Assembly: GCA_009829735.1 (NCBI GenBank)
Contig: CM020620.1
Location: 21,426,020-21,490,019 of the forward strand
Source: Pyropia yezoensis
Lineage: Eukaryota > Rhodophyta > Bangiophyceae > Bangiales > Bangiaceae
Direction of reading: 5' to 3'
DNA: 64,000 nucleotides
Of the stretch, positions 39,649 through 50,231 are shown piece after piece. The position numbers were made by a program, and so were the translations under genes. A model generated the notes under the pieces. It ran no database searches. It saw nothing but the letters and a program-made list of their open reading frames with translations, and was not told the origin of the DNA. The first letter of the stretch is position 1, and every line of letters begins with the position of its first letter.

Positions 39649-41615
39649 TCGTTTCCCGCCGACTTGGCGTCCGAATCTGAGGGCGGGGAGGAAGACGACG
39701 AGTCCGAAGACGACGTGTCTGCCTCCTCCGCCGAGGGTGTGGCGACCGCGACGACCGGTCGAGACCCACCCTCGCGGCGTGAACGTACTTCGTTCGTAGC
39801 CGACTTCTTACTCGCATTCCTAACAAGTTGTTGGATGCGTTTACTCAACTTGGGGCAATCATATGCCCAGTGTCCATCGGAGTTGCAGTTCCAACACCGA
39901 TGGTCTGTTCCGGGAGGGGTCTTCCCAACTGGGGAAGACGAAGGGATACCCTGGGAAGTTCATACGGCAGCTACCACCCTCTCCTTGCGGATTCGGCGTG
40001 CCTCTCTCAACTCTCTGGCCTGGCGCGCCCCCTCCCGTTCCTTGGCCAACTCGGCCTGACGCTCCTGGCGTTGTTCCTCCCGCAACTTGCGGTAGGCCTC
40101 GCCTCTGCGATAGGCGAACCTAGCCAACTCGGCCAGGGTCGCCCGGGCAGTCTTATGCTCCCGGGTCTCCATCCGGACTGACCAATGGAGTCCCTCCACA
40201 AACCGACTCTTCACCACAGCTTGTGGATGAAGAAACCCACAAAGATTGTTGAGCTTACGGACTCGCTCCGCAAAGGACAACTCATCCTCCGCCTCTTCCT
40301 GATGGGCTTGCGTAAACTCCTCGACTTGAGAAGCCAACGCTGCCTCATCAACCATGGCTCTCAACAACCAGTTGACGAGCTCCAAATAGGACGTCACCTC
40401 CCCAGCGCCTCCACTTGAGGAGCTGGGCATGACGGACATAAGTTCTGTCCGCAGGTCGCCCTTCGTAAACTCCTGTAGCATGTAAAAAGCCATGCCTTCA
40501 CTTATGGCATTGTCGTCACAGGCTTTTGTGAAACGACGTAGGAACCCAAAGACACGGAGGGGGGGGGTTCCATCCCACTCCGCTTTGTGCCCAAAAGAAT
40601 GAAGTGCATTCTTCTTGGCACGGCCCATGGCTCGGGCCTGGTCAGGACCATACACCACCGACTTGTTGTGGAGGGCGTAGGTCTCACAGTCAAAGATCCT
40701 CTGGTAGACCGGGTTGGCTACCTGGATCTTTGGCGGCACCTCACGTTGAGGGAACAGCCGCTGTGGCACTGGGGTAAGTTCACCCTCAGTGCCTGTAGTC
40801 CGGCGCGGCGCGCTTGGTGTAGCCGCCGGCGTTTCCGGGGGGAACTCCCCCATGAAGGGCGTACGCCCCACCGAGTATGGTGTGGCTCCCTCGTTGGGAG
40901 TCACAGGTGTCGCCCCCAGTTCGGGGCGACCAGAGATAGGCGTAAGGGGGGATTCCCCCTGCGCCTGCGGGCTCGAAAGCCCCAATCCGGTCTGGACATT
41001 AAGGCCATCTGGCAAACTCGCCACAATCTGATTCAGAATAGTATTCGTCATCGTGACCACCAGGTCCGGCAAAGTCTGCCGCAACACATTGGTCGCCTCC
41101 CGACGGACAGTTTCCGCGAGGAGTGGATTGACGACTCCAGTTGAGTCTCGGTCCGCCTCCGGGAGTCCACCTGAGGGGTAACCACGTTCCTCAGGGGTCT
41201 TAACCGGGGGCATGGGCGCGAGCCCATCGCCGACCAACGGAGGTCCGCCGTCCTCCGAAAGCCTAGTTGGCGACGGCTCCAAGCCTAAGTTGGCTCCAAC
41301 CCGAGTGGAACCCGCGGGGACAGTCCTCACCCCCTGGGACGTTCCCGTTGAGTGTACCACACGGTGGCCAGACTTCGGCCCACCCACATCAGAAGTGTCA
41401 CCCGAGTGAACTCCCGACTGAGTCGGGGTGGCCTGTTGCCCGCCCGCACTTCCAGTCCTGCTGGCTTGAGGGACCTCTAGTCCCTCTGCGACCCCAGGTA
41501 AACCCACCTGTGTCTCACCAGTATTCAAAGACACTGGAGTACGTGCGTCACCCGTGTACTCCCCGGACGACGGGGGGTCCGAGCTAGCCATGTTGGCTGA
41601 CGATCCGTATGACAC
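39645..41615 (-). pseudogene. gag region of chromovirus 2
   Basis: Homologous along its length to gag of chromovirus 1 (capsid-like centre, charged helix, zinc-knuckle end). Broken about once. Its 3' end overlaps the pol start as in chromovirus 1. Confidence 0.88.
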
Positions 41616-41710
41616 GGTCCAAGTCCACCGTTCCTCTGAGACAGAGGGCCCCCTACACCCGGGTGCACCCGGAGGTAAAGCTTACCTCTGTCCCCTGCTG
41701 CTCCACCAAA

Positions 41711-42333
41711 TGTGGCAAAAACCACATGCACACACGGCACCCAAGTTGGGGCGGTGTGCAAGGGCTGCCTCCCGTGTCGGGGGAACCGGAAGAAGTGCAA
41801 GTCGCACACACTCTGTCCCTGTTGTGGGGCGAACCCCCCACGGACAAACAAGAGGATGGTGTGTGGTCCAACAGTTTCTTGGTCGGGACGGGGACGCAGG
41901 GCCAAGCCCCGCTGTCCCTCCCCTTATCCCCCCAGGGTCCACTCAGAATCTCGCCACCCAGAATCTCCCACCCCAGCACCTGCCCACCGGGCCACACGAA
42001 AATTCAAGACGATAAATGCAGAAAACCCTCAAATCCAAGTTGGATTTACTACTAAGCTAACTATCCCAAACTTAGGGAATACGGACCCAAATGCAGGGGG
42101 AGGAACGGATCAGGCTAGTGGCCTGCCGCCCCTTGCATGGCACGTGTTGCCCCCCTACCTGCGCAGTGGGTCTAAAACCGAGTACCTACATTTCCGTGCA
42201 AGACGGCCCTCAGGGGGTCGTGAGGGCCTGCTTACAGAAGCCGACCCTCCCACAGAGGCCGTAAAGGCCATCTTGCACGGAAATGTAGGTACTCGGTCTT
42301 AGACCCACTGCGCTGGGGGTCAATACTGCCACA
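41711..42333 (-). repeat. 5' LTR of chromovirus 2, with MITE inside
   Basis: 469 bases of LTR plus a 151-base MITE and its 3-base target duplication. The primer site just inside it is the same as in chromovirus 1. Confidence 0.92.
42162..42312. mobile_element. 151-bp MITE in the LTR
   Basis: Almost all inverted repeat: left CGCAGTGGGTCTAAAACCGA then GTACCTACATTTCCGTGCAA; the right end is the inverted counterpart ending CCCACTGCG. Arms of about 45 bases carry few mismatches and the loop is short. Comparison with the other LTRs shows a 3-base duplication CTG at 42159-42161 and 42313-42315. A 3-base duplication fits PIF/Harbinger or CACTA better than TA-specific elements, but the ends are not typical of either. 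It is the latest insertion in this stack. Confidence 0.85.
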
Positions 42334-43522
42334 GAAACTGTCAATGTCTACAACGTTCGACCGCGGCAGGCCGGTGACGTCTGCCACCAGCCCGCGGAGC
42401 GCGTGCGCCCGCGGCTCCCGCAACACCCCGGTCACGTGGTCGCAAGAGTGGGGGAGTCGGCGCCGCGGCGGCCGCCACGCGCGCCAGTCAGCATCATTAC
42501 CGCCGCAGCGGCGCGCGCAGCCGCGGACGACGTGAGGGCGGCGGTGGCGGGCGCACCACCCACAGGGGCACCACCAGCGGGGCCAGCAGCCTCGCCACGC
42601 GCGGCACCTCCGCCACGCCGACGGGCGTCGGCGCCGTCGCCCTCGCCGGCCACCGCCGCCGGTTCGGCCGCTGGTGTGGCCGCACGGTCGTCTTCTCGGT
42701 TGGCGCGGGCGTCAGCGGCAGCCTCGTCGGCCTCCCCCCCAGCGCGAGGGCCACGAGGGGAGGCACCGGGGCCGCCAGCGGCGCCCACCACGGCCGCAGC
42801 GGCCCCAGCGGCCCGGCGGGCGCGGGCTTCCTTGGCGGCTTGACGACGGCGACGACGGCCAGCCGCCGCGGCGCTCCAGGCGCCGCCGCCATCGTCGTCG
42901 CTCAGGTCCATCGCGTCATCGCCCCCGCAGGCGGGCGACGCGGGCAGCGTCGCCGCCGCCCCGGCAGTGGCGGGCGGCGGAGGGCGGCGGCCACCAGCAT
43001 ACGCGGCCGCAGGGGGCCGACTAGCCGCCCGGGCGGGCAAGACGGGGGCAGAGGAGGGGGAAGGGGGGGGGGGGGGGGGAAACGGAAGCGGGAACGAGGG
43101 CGAGACCGCGACCGAGAACGCCCGCGACGCTCTCCGAGAGAGCGCAGCAGCGGACCAATGTCATTGGCCCGCACGGACGCATACGCAGCGTCAAGGACGC
43201 GACAACGGGCGGCCACCGTCGACGACGACGGCGGCCCGGTCACGGCGTCCAAAAGCGCGATCAACCCTCGCGCGACGGCCGCCTTCCGCGGCCGTAGCGC
43301 GACCATGGCGCCCCACCCCGCGACAAAAAGCGGACAGGGGGGAGCCCCAACACCAGCAACCCCACCAGTACCAGGACGGGGTTCGTCGGGCGGAGACGGG
43401 GGCGACAGACGCACCCCGTGGTCTGGTGGACACTGCAAGACGCTAAGACAACGCACATCTTGCCCGTGACCCGCACCTTCCACGGGGTTCGTCAGCCGCC
43501 CCCTTTTTCGCCGACGAGCCAA
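42334..43522 (-). pseudogene. 5' part of unknown gene split by chromovirus 2
   Basis: Minus-strand coding-like segments in more than one frame. One from 43522 (VAGWGAMVALRPRKAAVARG, then RCRVLDAAYASVRANDIGPL) has RS-like repeats before a 17-G tract at 43063-43079. One at 43040-42432 is Ala-rich with an acidic DLSDDDGG patch and a basic KEARARRAA helix. A short frame ends at the LTR (TGVLREPRAHALRGLVADVT, then DIDSF). The frame changes may be introns, poly-G length errors or decay. No family is recognised. It continues at 31932-32802 beyond the retrotransposon. Confidence 0.35.
43063..43079 (+). repeat. Poly-G tract, 17 bases
   Basis: A homopolymer run inside the unknown split gene. Its length is unreliable and may cause the apparent frame change there. 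Confidence 0.85.
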
Positions 43523-44752
43523 TCACGGGTAATTGTCGGCCGTTCACTAGCAGGTTAGACGCCGGCTTTTTGAACCTTTCCCGGGATGAGTCGGATGTTT
43601 CCCGGAGGGGTTAACCGATAGATCGGCTTCGTGTACAAAATTTGTATGTAGCAGCTCTCACATTGCTGGAGGTCCTTCCCACGCTGCACAGCACGACCGG
43701 GCATCCTGCGACTGACTACTGACAGCCGAGTGGACAAGCGGCCAGTCAGTGGAGCCTTGTATGCAGCCCGCTGGACCAACTCTCTTCGGGAAGGCGGCCT
43801 CCAGGCCCCCAAAGTTGCTGACGACGAGGCTCGCTCCTGTCCCTGGCCCAATGTCATGATGTCGGGCCTCTTTCTCCGCCGCCCTTGCGCCAACCAATGC
43901 CCCTGTGCAGCTGGAGCGGCACAGGTAGCTCAGATGTTGTGAGAGAAGAGAGAACGGGCCAACGATGTTCATGTACAGTACAAGCAGTTACCGGGAAAGA
44001 GACCGGGGCGAACCCTCGGGGCAGCCCCTGGGCGAGAGCTACTGTCGGGGCTCCCATCATCCGCGGTGGCGTGCGCAGAGGCCTCAAGCGGGCGCCCGGG
44101 CAGCCAGTCAGAGGTTGATGTCGGCCACTCGGTCTGACGACCACTCGTCCTTCCCGCCGGGTCGAGTGCGGAACCGGCAGCGGATGTGGTGTTGGACTGG
44201 CCAGATGGGCTTTCGGGGCAACAGCGGCGATCACCTCTCAAGCCATGTGCAGTACAGAGTGCTCGTCGGGAAGTGTCGAGATTAGGGTGTGGGTCGGTGT
44301 TGCAGCAAGGATCCTTCCCCGCCAAGAGACATTCACACCCCCCCGACACCGCTCTCCTGCCACACCCCAGAGGATATCGCTGCGGGTGCGCAGCAAGAGA
44401 GAAGAAGGAACCTCCGGGATGGCAAGGGACCCACCGACCCCTGCCGCAACTGCTGACGCGGGCGGGCACAGAATCGATGGGCATTCGCACATCCCCCTCT
44501 CTTCAGACTTTCCTCCTCCAACCCACCCCCAAACCTTCCCATTCCCCCTCCACCCGCCTCCTCGCTGCCGCCACATCCGGTGCGTTCCACATCGGGATCC
44601 CAGTGTGTGGACAGGGGAATTGAAACGGTGGGAATACTGGCCGGCTGCTAAGGGAAGAGCGAGTGGCGTGCACAGTGGGCGCCTGGGGTTGACGCGCTCT
44701 TCCCCGTACCCCCCCGTCGAGGACGTGAACCACATGCCCATAGCCAGCTGCC
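43523..44752. other. Intergenic, upstream of 44753 gene
   Basis: No gene is supported; frames are short and overlapping. It should hold the promoter of the gene starting at 44753, but no clear TATA or other element stands out. Confidence 0.4.
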
Positions 44753-46420
44753 ATGCCTACCCGCGGCTTGCCAGCGGCCTTTCTGGTCATTGGCGAGGCG
44801 ATTCAGTCCATCTCTTTGGGGATCCTGGAGCGGGGGGACCCGAATCGCAGCTTTGCCACCCGCGAGGTGGGGACGTTAATGATCAGTCTCGGGCTGGCTG
44901 CCGGCTCGGCTCTCGCCTGCCTGGGCTCCCCGCTCTCTGAGGGCCTCCTCTTCTCGGCTCTGACAGTGCCAGTGGTGCGGGCGGACCTCGTCACCCGCCT
45001 CCTCTCGCGGATTGTGCACATCTTCCTGTGGGCCGGAAAGCTCCACCCTGCCAAGCTCCCCTACGCTGCCGACGTGTACCCGCTGCAGGTCGCGGCCATC
45101 ATCTGGAATGACTGCGCGCCCGTCACGCACAGTCGCGGAGAAGACGATCACACGGTGGTGATGGACATGCTTGACGACCAGCGCTCCCTGTGGCGCCCAT
45201 CGGGCTTGGACTCGTGGGTGTCGCGAGGGGCCAAGGCCCCGTTGTTTGCCGTGCTTGCCGGTATATGTGCGGTAGTGGGGATCTTCGAGGCAGCGCTCGT
45301 GGGAGCTTGGCGCTTGGTCAGTGGCCGGAATGGCCGGCACACAATGCTGGTGGCGGTAGGGGGAGCGCAGCGAGTCGCTACTGGACACACCACCCTCATC
45401 ACCGACGCGCAGCTGACGTGGATCCAAGACTCAACTACCCAACAGGGCGGGGACACCGCTTCCGCGCTCGAGTTTCGAACTACCGTGATCCGCGCCCTCC
45501 ATCTGGCCAACCTTCTTGGCCATGGTGGGCACACGCGGCTGCATGAGCACCCACCGTTCAAGTACGCAATGAGCGACTATTACCAGCAGCTCTCGAACCC
45601 GTGCCTGAAGGATGCCCTGACGTCAAGCAGCATGGACAACCTCGGGGTGCTCCAGTGGTGCCCCAACGGTAACAGTCTGTCGGCCGGCAAGCCAGCCCCG
45701 CGGCAGGTTCTGTGGGCGCGCCTTGTGGTCGGCAGTCATCCCCCCCGAGGCCACACTGGGCGTTGGAGAGGACCTGTGGCGTCGGCGCTGCTGATCCTGG
45801 CGCAGGAACACGTCGACAGCTGGGGCGCTGCCGCTACGACCACTGCTGTTCACCGGCATGTTCACACTGTGCTCCGCAGATGGCTGGTGGATTGGACAAT
45901 GTTTCTGTGGTGGGATATGACCATTCCCGATGAGGCTCCGATGATTTCCGAGACGGCCTTCTTCTCAAGCCTGCGCGGGCTGCTCGAAGAGTCGCTCGTC
46001 CACAACACGCAGTCTCTGCCCCACGCAATTGGGGAGCTGGCGTGGTCCACTCAACGCACCCCAGAAGTCGAGAGAATGCTACGGGCGACCTTAGGCGACG
46101 AGTGGCACGCATGGCTACAGACGGCAACCATACCCACGGGCACACCCTTGGGCGCCGCCGCCAGTGGCAGTGGCGAGTGGAAGTGTGTGAGAAAGCCGGT
46201 GGACCCGGCTGTAGCTGTAGACCGTGTACTGTACAATGAGCGGGTGCTGGCTGAAGTGACAGCGCCCCCAGCAACAGCGCCCGAAAGTGACCAGGTGCGC
46301 GCGGTGTTAGCAAAGCAGCTGGTCGCCACGCTCATCGCCCGCCTACACGCCACCTGGGCGCAACTGCCATATCAACTGTTGGATCCACCAAGGACTTTGG
46401 ACAAGGAAGCGATTCCGTAA
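44753..46420 (+). CDS. Unknown membrane protein, paralogue 1
   Basis: A 555-residue intronless frame. The start context is GCCATGCC. Hydrophobic segments near 8-25 (AFLVIGEAIQSISLGI), 39-62 (VGTLMISLGLAAGSALACLG) and 163-190 (PLFAVLAGICAVVGIFEAAL) suggest an N-terminal membrane part. The C-terminal two thirds are mostly soluble, with RALHLANLLGHGGHTRLHEH and AVHRHVHTVLRRWLVDWTMF. The His/Trp-rich strings are shared with the paralogue on the opposite strand at 46721-48373, and alignment runs end to end, so this is a real family. I cannot name it and no catalytic motif is certain. The two genes are tail to tail with 300 bases between stops. Confidence 0.82.
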   Translation: MPTRGLPAAFLVIGEAIQSISLGILERGDPNRSFATREVGTLMISLGLAAGSALACLGSPLSEGLLFSALTVPVVRADLVTRLLSRIVHIFLWAGKLHPAKLPYAADVYPLQVAAIIWNDCAPVTHSRGEDDHTVVMDMLDDQRSLWRPSGLDSWVSRGAKAPLFAVLAGICAVVGIFEAALVGAWRLVSGRNGRHTMLVAVGGAQRVATGHTTLITDAQLTWIQDSTTQQGGDTASALEFRTTVIRALHLANLLGHGGHTRLHEHPPFKYAMSDYYQQLSNPCLKDALTSSSMDNLGVLQWCPNGNSLSAGKPAPRQVLWARLVVGSHPPRGHTGRWRGPVASALLILAQEHVDSWGAAATTTAVHRHVHTVLRRWLVDWTMFLWWDMTIPDEAPMISETAFFSSLRGLLEESLVHNTQSLPHAIGELAWSTQRTPEVERMLRATLGDEWHAWLQTATIPTGTPLGAAASGSGEWKCVRKPVDPAVAVDRVLYNERVLAEVTAPPATAPESDQVRAVLAKQLVATLIARLHATWAQLPYQLLDPPRTLDKEAIP

Positions 46421-46720
46421 AGAGCGCACTACGGACGCCGGCCCAGCCACGTTCGGACAAAGAACTATGCCAGTGCACCTTCTGACCAGATCCAGCTCCG
46501 CAACCATGAGGACGTGGTCACCAGACCCAGTATTACCGAGAGAGGACGCGTCGCGGAAGTACTGGAAGAATCGAACAGTTTCAGCACAATGGCTACGCTG
46601 CCAGTTGGCGGCGTCTTGTATCTTGAAAAACAGCGCGCTTTGAAGAATGCAGTCGAGGGACCAGCCGCTATTAAAAAACCAACACAAAGTGGGAAGGAAA
46701 TGACATAACAAAAGAAAGAG
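46421..46720. other. Shared 3' region of convergent paralogues
   Basis: A 300-base convergent intergenic region, more A/T-rich than its surroundings (CTATTAAAAAACC near 46670). It presumably holds both polyadenylation sites. Confidence 0.4.
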
Positions 46721-48373
46721 CTACATGACGGTTTGTCCCGCCGCCGTGTCTGGGGTGTCCAGCGAATGGTGCGGCAGCACTTCCCACGCTCCCCGCACAC
46801 GCCGTAAAAGCGTTTCCACTAGGCGTGCAGCCAACGCGGCGCGCACCTGATCCTCCGCAGGCGAAGTTGGCGGCGTCTGCAGAACATCCTCCAGCGGCTG
46901 CGTCTTGTACAGACGCGGGCTCACGGCCACGTCCTGACCAATGGGACGGCCGATGCATGTCCATTCGCCGCTTGATTGGAGGGCAGGCAGCGCCGGCTCC
47001 CCCGACGCAATAGCAGCCGAGGACAGCCACTGCTCCCAGTCTTCCCCCACCGTGCAGGCCAGGATGACAGTCACGTCAGGCGTCTTGGGCTCTGACACCG
47101 CCATCTCCCCGACAGCGTAGGGGAGTGACATGGTGTTGTTCACAAGGGAGGCAAGGAGAAGGGAGCGTAGGCGGATGAAAAAGTCATCAGCGTCCTCCAC
47201 AACCGCGTCTGGGATGTCCAGCTCCCACCAAATGTACATGACCCAGTCCACCATCCACCGACGGAGGCAGGTGTAGACATGCCGGTGAACGGCGGTGCGA
47301 CTGACACTGTCACCCCAGCGATCCACATTCTCCTGCGCCACCACAAAGATGGCCGATACCACAGGACCGCGCCACCGGGCACCGCCGTCCAGCGCAAGCT
47401 GACTCCCCGCCACCAGCCGGGCCCACATAACCTGCTTGGGGATGGGGTGCCCACGGGTGAGGCTGTTGCCATTGGGCAGCGTCTGAAGGATGCCCAGCTG
47501 GTCAGCTGCCGACAGGGCCGCCTTGAGCCGACTCCCCGTTACTCGTTGAAAGTACTCTGACATGGCGTGGCCATAGGGAGGGTGCTCGTGCAGGCGCGTG
47601 TGGCCGCCGTGGTCGAAAAGGTTGGCCAGGTGGATGGCACGGAAGAGCACCCGCCGAGCCGTCCGCGCCTCCTCAGCGTCCCCACCACGCATGGTGGATT
47701 CCCGCAGCCATGCCAGCTGGGCGTCGGAGATCAGGGCGGTATGCCCGAGCACCGTCCGGCGAGCGCCCTGGACCGCCACCAGCGTGGTGTTGGCCGCCGA
47801 ACGGCCGCTCAGGGCCGTCCACATGCCAAAAAGCACCCCCTCCACCGCCTCGACCAAAGCACACAGCAGGCGGAGGGCGGTGTAGATGGGGATCTTGGCA
47901 GCGCGCACGAGCGGCGTGTCCACCTCTGTCGGCTGCCACACCATTCGCTGCTCCCGCAGCACATCTGTCACGATCGTGCCGTCGTCTTGGCCGCGGGCGG
48001 CCGGCTGCACGGGCGCGCAGTTGTTCCAAATCATGGCCGCCGCCTGGACAGGAAACACATCGTTGGCGTATAGGATGGCTGCGGGGCGCACCTTGCCCGT
48101 CCAAAACGCCACCTGCAGCGCGCGAGAAAGGAGGCGCAGCACCAAGTCGGCGCGGGTGGCGGGGACGAGCAGGCCCGCAACGGCCGATGCCCCAGGCAGC
48201 GGCGACGCGGTGGCGGCCAGCACAGAGCCCGCGGCAAAAAGGGAGGCGACCAGCAGGGTGCCCACCGCGCGGGTGACAAAGCTCGTGTTGACGTCGCCGC
48301 GATCGACAAAGCCCAGCGCCACGGCCTGGGCGGCGGCGCCGGCTAGGAATGCAAAGGACACCCCGCCGCTCAT
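46721..48373 (-). CDS. Unknown membrane protein, paralogue 2
   Basis: The frame is open from 48499, but the Met at 48373 (MSGGVSFAFLAGAAAQAVAL) aligns with the start of the plus-strand paralogue and gives 550 residues against 555. Shared landmarks are RGDVNTSFVTRAVGTLL, TRADLVLRLLSRALQVAF, DVFPVQAAAMIWNNCAPV, RAIHLANLFDHGGHTRLHEH, NGNSL, and AVHRHVYTCLRRWMVDWVMY. Conservation is strongest in the membrane region and in the two His/Trp blocks. The pair probably arose by an inverted duplication. Function unknown; a membrane location is inferred from hydrophobic stretches at about 8-25, 36-62 and 165-190. Confidence 0.82.
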   Translation of the reverse strand: MSGGVSFAFLAGAAAQAVALGFVDRGDVNTSFVTRAVGTLLVASLFAAGSVLAATASPLPGASAVAGLLVPATRADLVLRLLSRALQVAFWTGKVRPAAILYANDVFPVQAAAMIWNNCAPVQPAARGQDDGTIVTDVLREQRMVWQPTEVDTPLVRAAKIPIYTALRLLCALVEAVEGVLFGMWTALSGRSAANTTLVAVQGARRTVLGHTALISDAQLAWLRESTMRGGDAEEARTARRVLFRAIHLANLFDHGGHTRLHEHPPYGHAMSEYFQRVTGSRLKAALSAADQLGILQTLPNGNSLTRGHPIPKQVMWARLVAGSQLALDGGARWRGPVVSAIFVVAQENVDRWGDSVSRTAVHRHVYTCLRRWMVDWVMYIWWELDIPDAVVEDADDFFIRLRSLLLASLVNNTMSLPYAVGEMAVSEPKTPDVTVILACTVGEDWEQWLSSAAIASGEPALPALQSSGEWTCIGRPIGQDVAVSPRLYKTQPLEDVLQTPPTSPAEDQVRAALAARLVETLLRRVRGAWEVLPHHSLDTPDTAAGQTVM

Positions 48374-49940
48374 TGTGTCCTCGGCCGCCGTCCGCCAGAG
48401 CTCCCCGTCCCTCGCAGCGGGCGGCCGGAGCCACAGGCTCTCCCCCAGGCGTGGGGAAACACAGGCGTAGGGAGGGGATGGGCCGCAGACGTCCGCCAAT
48501 GCAGCCGCCCCCCTCCCCCTTCACGGCAGGGCGGGCCCACTCCCAGCGATGGCACAATCAGGTGGGATAAAGGGCCCAAGTGAGGGGGGGAGGCGACAGG
48601 GGGGCCATTGTTGCAGCGCGGGGTAGCTGCCAGAGCCGGCCCTGGCGGCCCCGCCCGGGGGACTGTGAAAGGCCTCGAAATCCCGATTTCCCAGCCAGGC
48701 GTCGGGGACCCCCGCCCGCTCCCCCCGCCCCCCTCACCTAATCAATGACGCCATGGCACTTGGCCGCCCCGCCGCTCAGCCGTGGCCGCTCTCTTTTTCG
48801 CATCTTGCCCTCGCATGCCTGTCGGCCGCCGAGGTGTGGGTGATGGCAGCCACGCGAGGGAAGGTAGCGCGCCCCGTCACGCCCCCCAGGCCGTGCTGTT
48901 TTGGCTTGCGACGGCCTTGTGTGCTCCCACCTCCCCCCACCCCCCCCCTTCCTTCGTAGCTCCGTAAGGGATGGCCACTTTGCCCCCCGCGCTCTGCATC
49001 ACAGCTACCCGCGACGGCAGCGGCGCGCCGTCACCCTCGTCGGGGGGAGAGGGAGGGAATGAAGAGGTGGAGGATGGCCACCCCCTCGGCACTGGGGGAT
49101 GATCGTGGGAGGCGGGCGCGCCTCGCGCACGGCGCTATCGACGCCAGCGTGCTGGTGGTAGCTCTCGCACACAGCCATTTGGCCGCACCGCCCGCACCGC
49201 ATATTGGCAGAGCGCGGCGGCCAAAGGGCCCGGGTACACGGCCGAGCTCGCCGTCACCGGAGGCTCTGCCGCGAACGGCGGGAGATGGGGGGCCCCCAGG
49301 AGGGGAGGCGGGTGTGGCCGCGCGCACCCGCGTCCGCCACCTCTATTTACCACTGCCTTCACCACTGCTACCGCCAGACCACAGAGGTGGATCCTTTCAG
49401 CTCTGGTTGCAGATCATTCTTGTATGTACCGTATGTGCACTGTACAGGACAAATCTGTCCATCGGCCACCGGGTGAGTCGTCTCCAGGCATCTGCGGCAC
49501 AGGCAGCTGCGTCACAGGCAGGTTCTCCCGCGACACCCTCTCGTTGGTGGGCCGTTCGGTGGAGCTGTCCAGGGACGAGCTGTGACGCTATACACTGTAA
49601 ATACAATACGGCCGCCTGGTGGCCAGCTGGGCCTCCCGTGACCTGGCCTGCCAGGCCGTGACCACGGACGAACAGTCTGCACGGCTCCCCCCCCGCTCGG
49701 CTGTCTGCGTGGCCCTTGTCCGGCCATCGGCACCCCACCTGCGCGAGTGGTACCGCTTCCAGTCACCCCGACGGCGAGCACGCACGCCTCTGCTGCGCGT
49801 GCACTCTAAGCGCTACCCATTAGCGCTCGCGCAGCTCCCATCTGCCCTCTTCCCCTCCTCCTCTGTCCCCCTACTGCTCCCCCCCCCTCCCCCCCCCGCG
49901 CCCCCCCCCCCCGCTCCCCCCCTTCCCTCCCACCTTCGCC
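48374..49940. other. Intergenic between divergent genes
   Basis: About 1.6 kb between the starts of the minus-strand paralogue and the plus-strand K+ channel. No gene is supported. C-rich and T/C-rich runs at 49860-49935 directly precede the channel start and may be its core promoter or leader. Confidence 0.45.
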
Positions 49941-50186
49941 ATGGCCTCGACCCTACGCCGCCGGCCGGCGGCGGCCGCTGCAGCGGCCGCCCCCGCCGTG
50001 ACACCCACAGACGCGGCCGCCGCCCCCGCCGACGGCGAGCCAGGCGCAACGAACAGGACGACTCGCGCCGTCGCGACGACGGTGCCATCCACGGGAGGCT
50101 CTCCTCCAGCTGACGGCGACGCGGGGGCGACCACCGGGGAGGCCCCGCCCCCGGCCCTGTCCCCCGCCGACAATGCGGGAGCTCCA

Positions 50187-50231
<45 letters not shown>

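Larger units (their letters stand above)
32803..42333 (-). mobile_element. Ty3/gypsy chromovirus 2, younger fossil copy
   Basis: Same family and layout as chromovirus 1. The LTRs differ at about 6 of 469 positions by eye (about 1.3 percent) after leaving out a MITE in the right LTR. The five bases outside are GAAGC and GAAAC, a target duplication with one difference. Pol and the antisense ORF look whole, and gag is broken about once. Length without the MITE is about 9.4 kb. Confidence 0.94.

Noticed and set aside
42432-43040. Separate Ala-rich protein on the minus strand
   Set aside because: Better seen as part of the split unknown gene; the frame change coincides with a poly-G tract.
49059-49661. 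200-codon plus-strand frame upstream of the K+ channel
   Set aside because: No motif, overlapping equal frames on the minus strand, and an Arg/Ala/Gly composition typical of shadows here.
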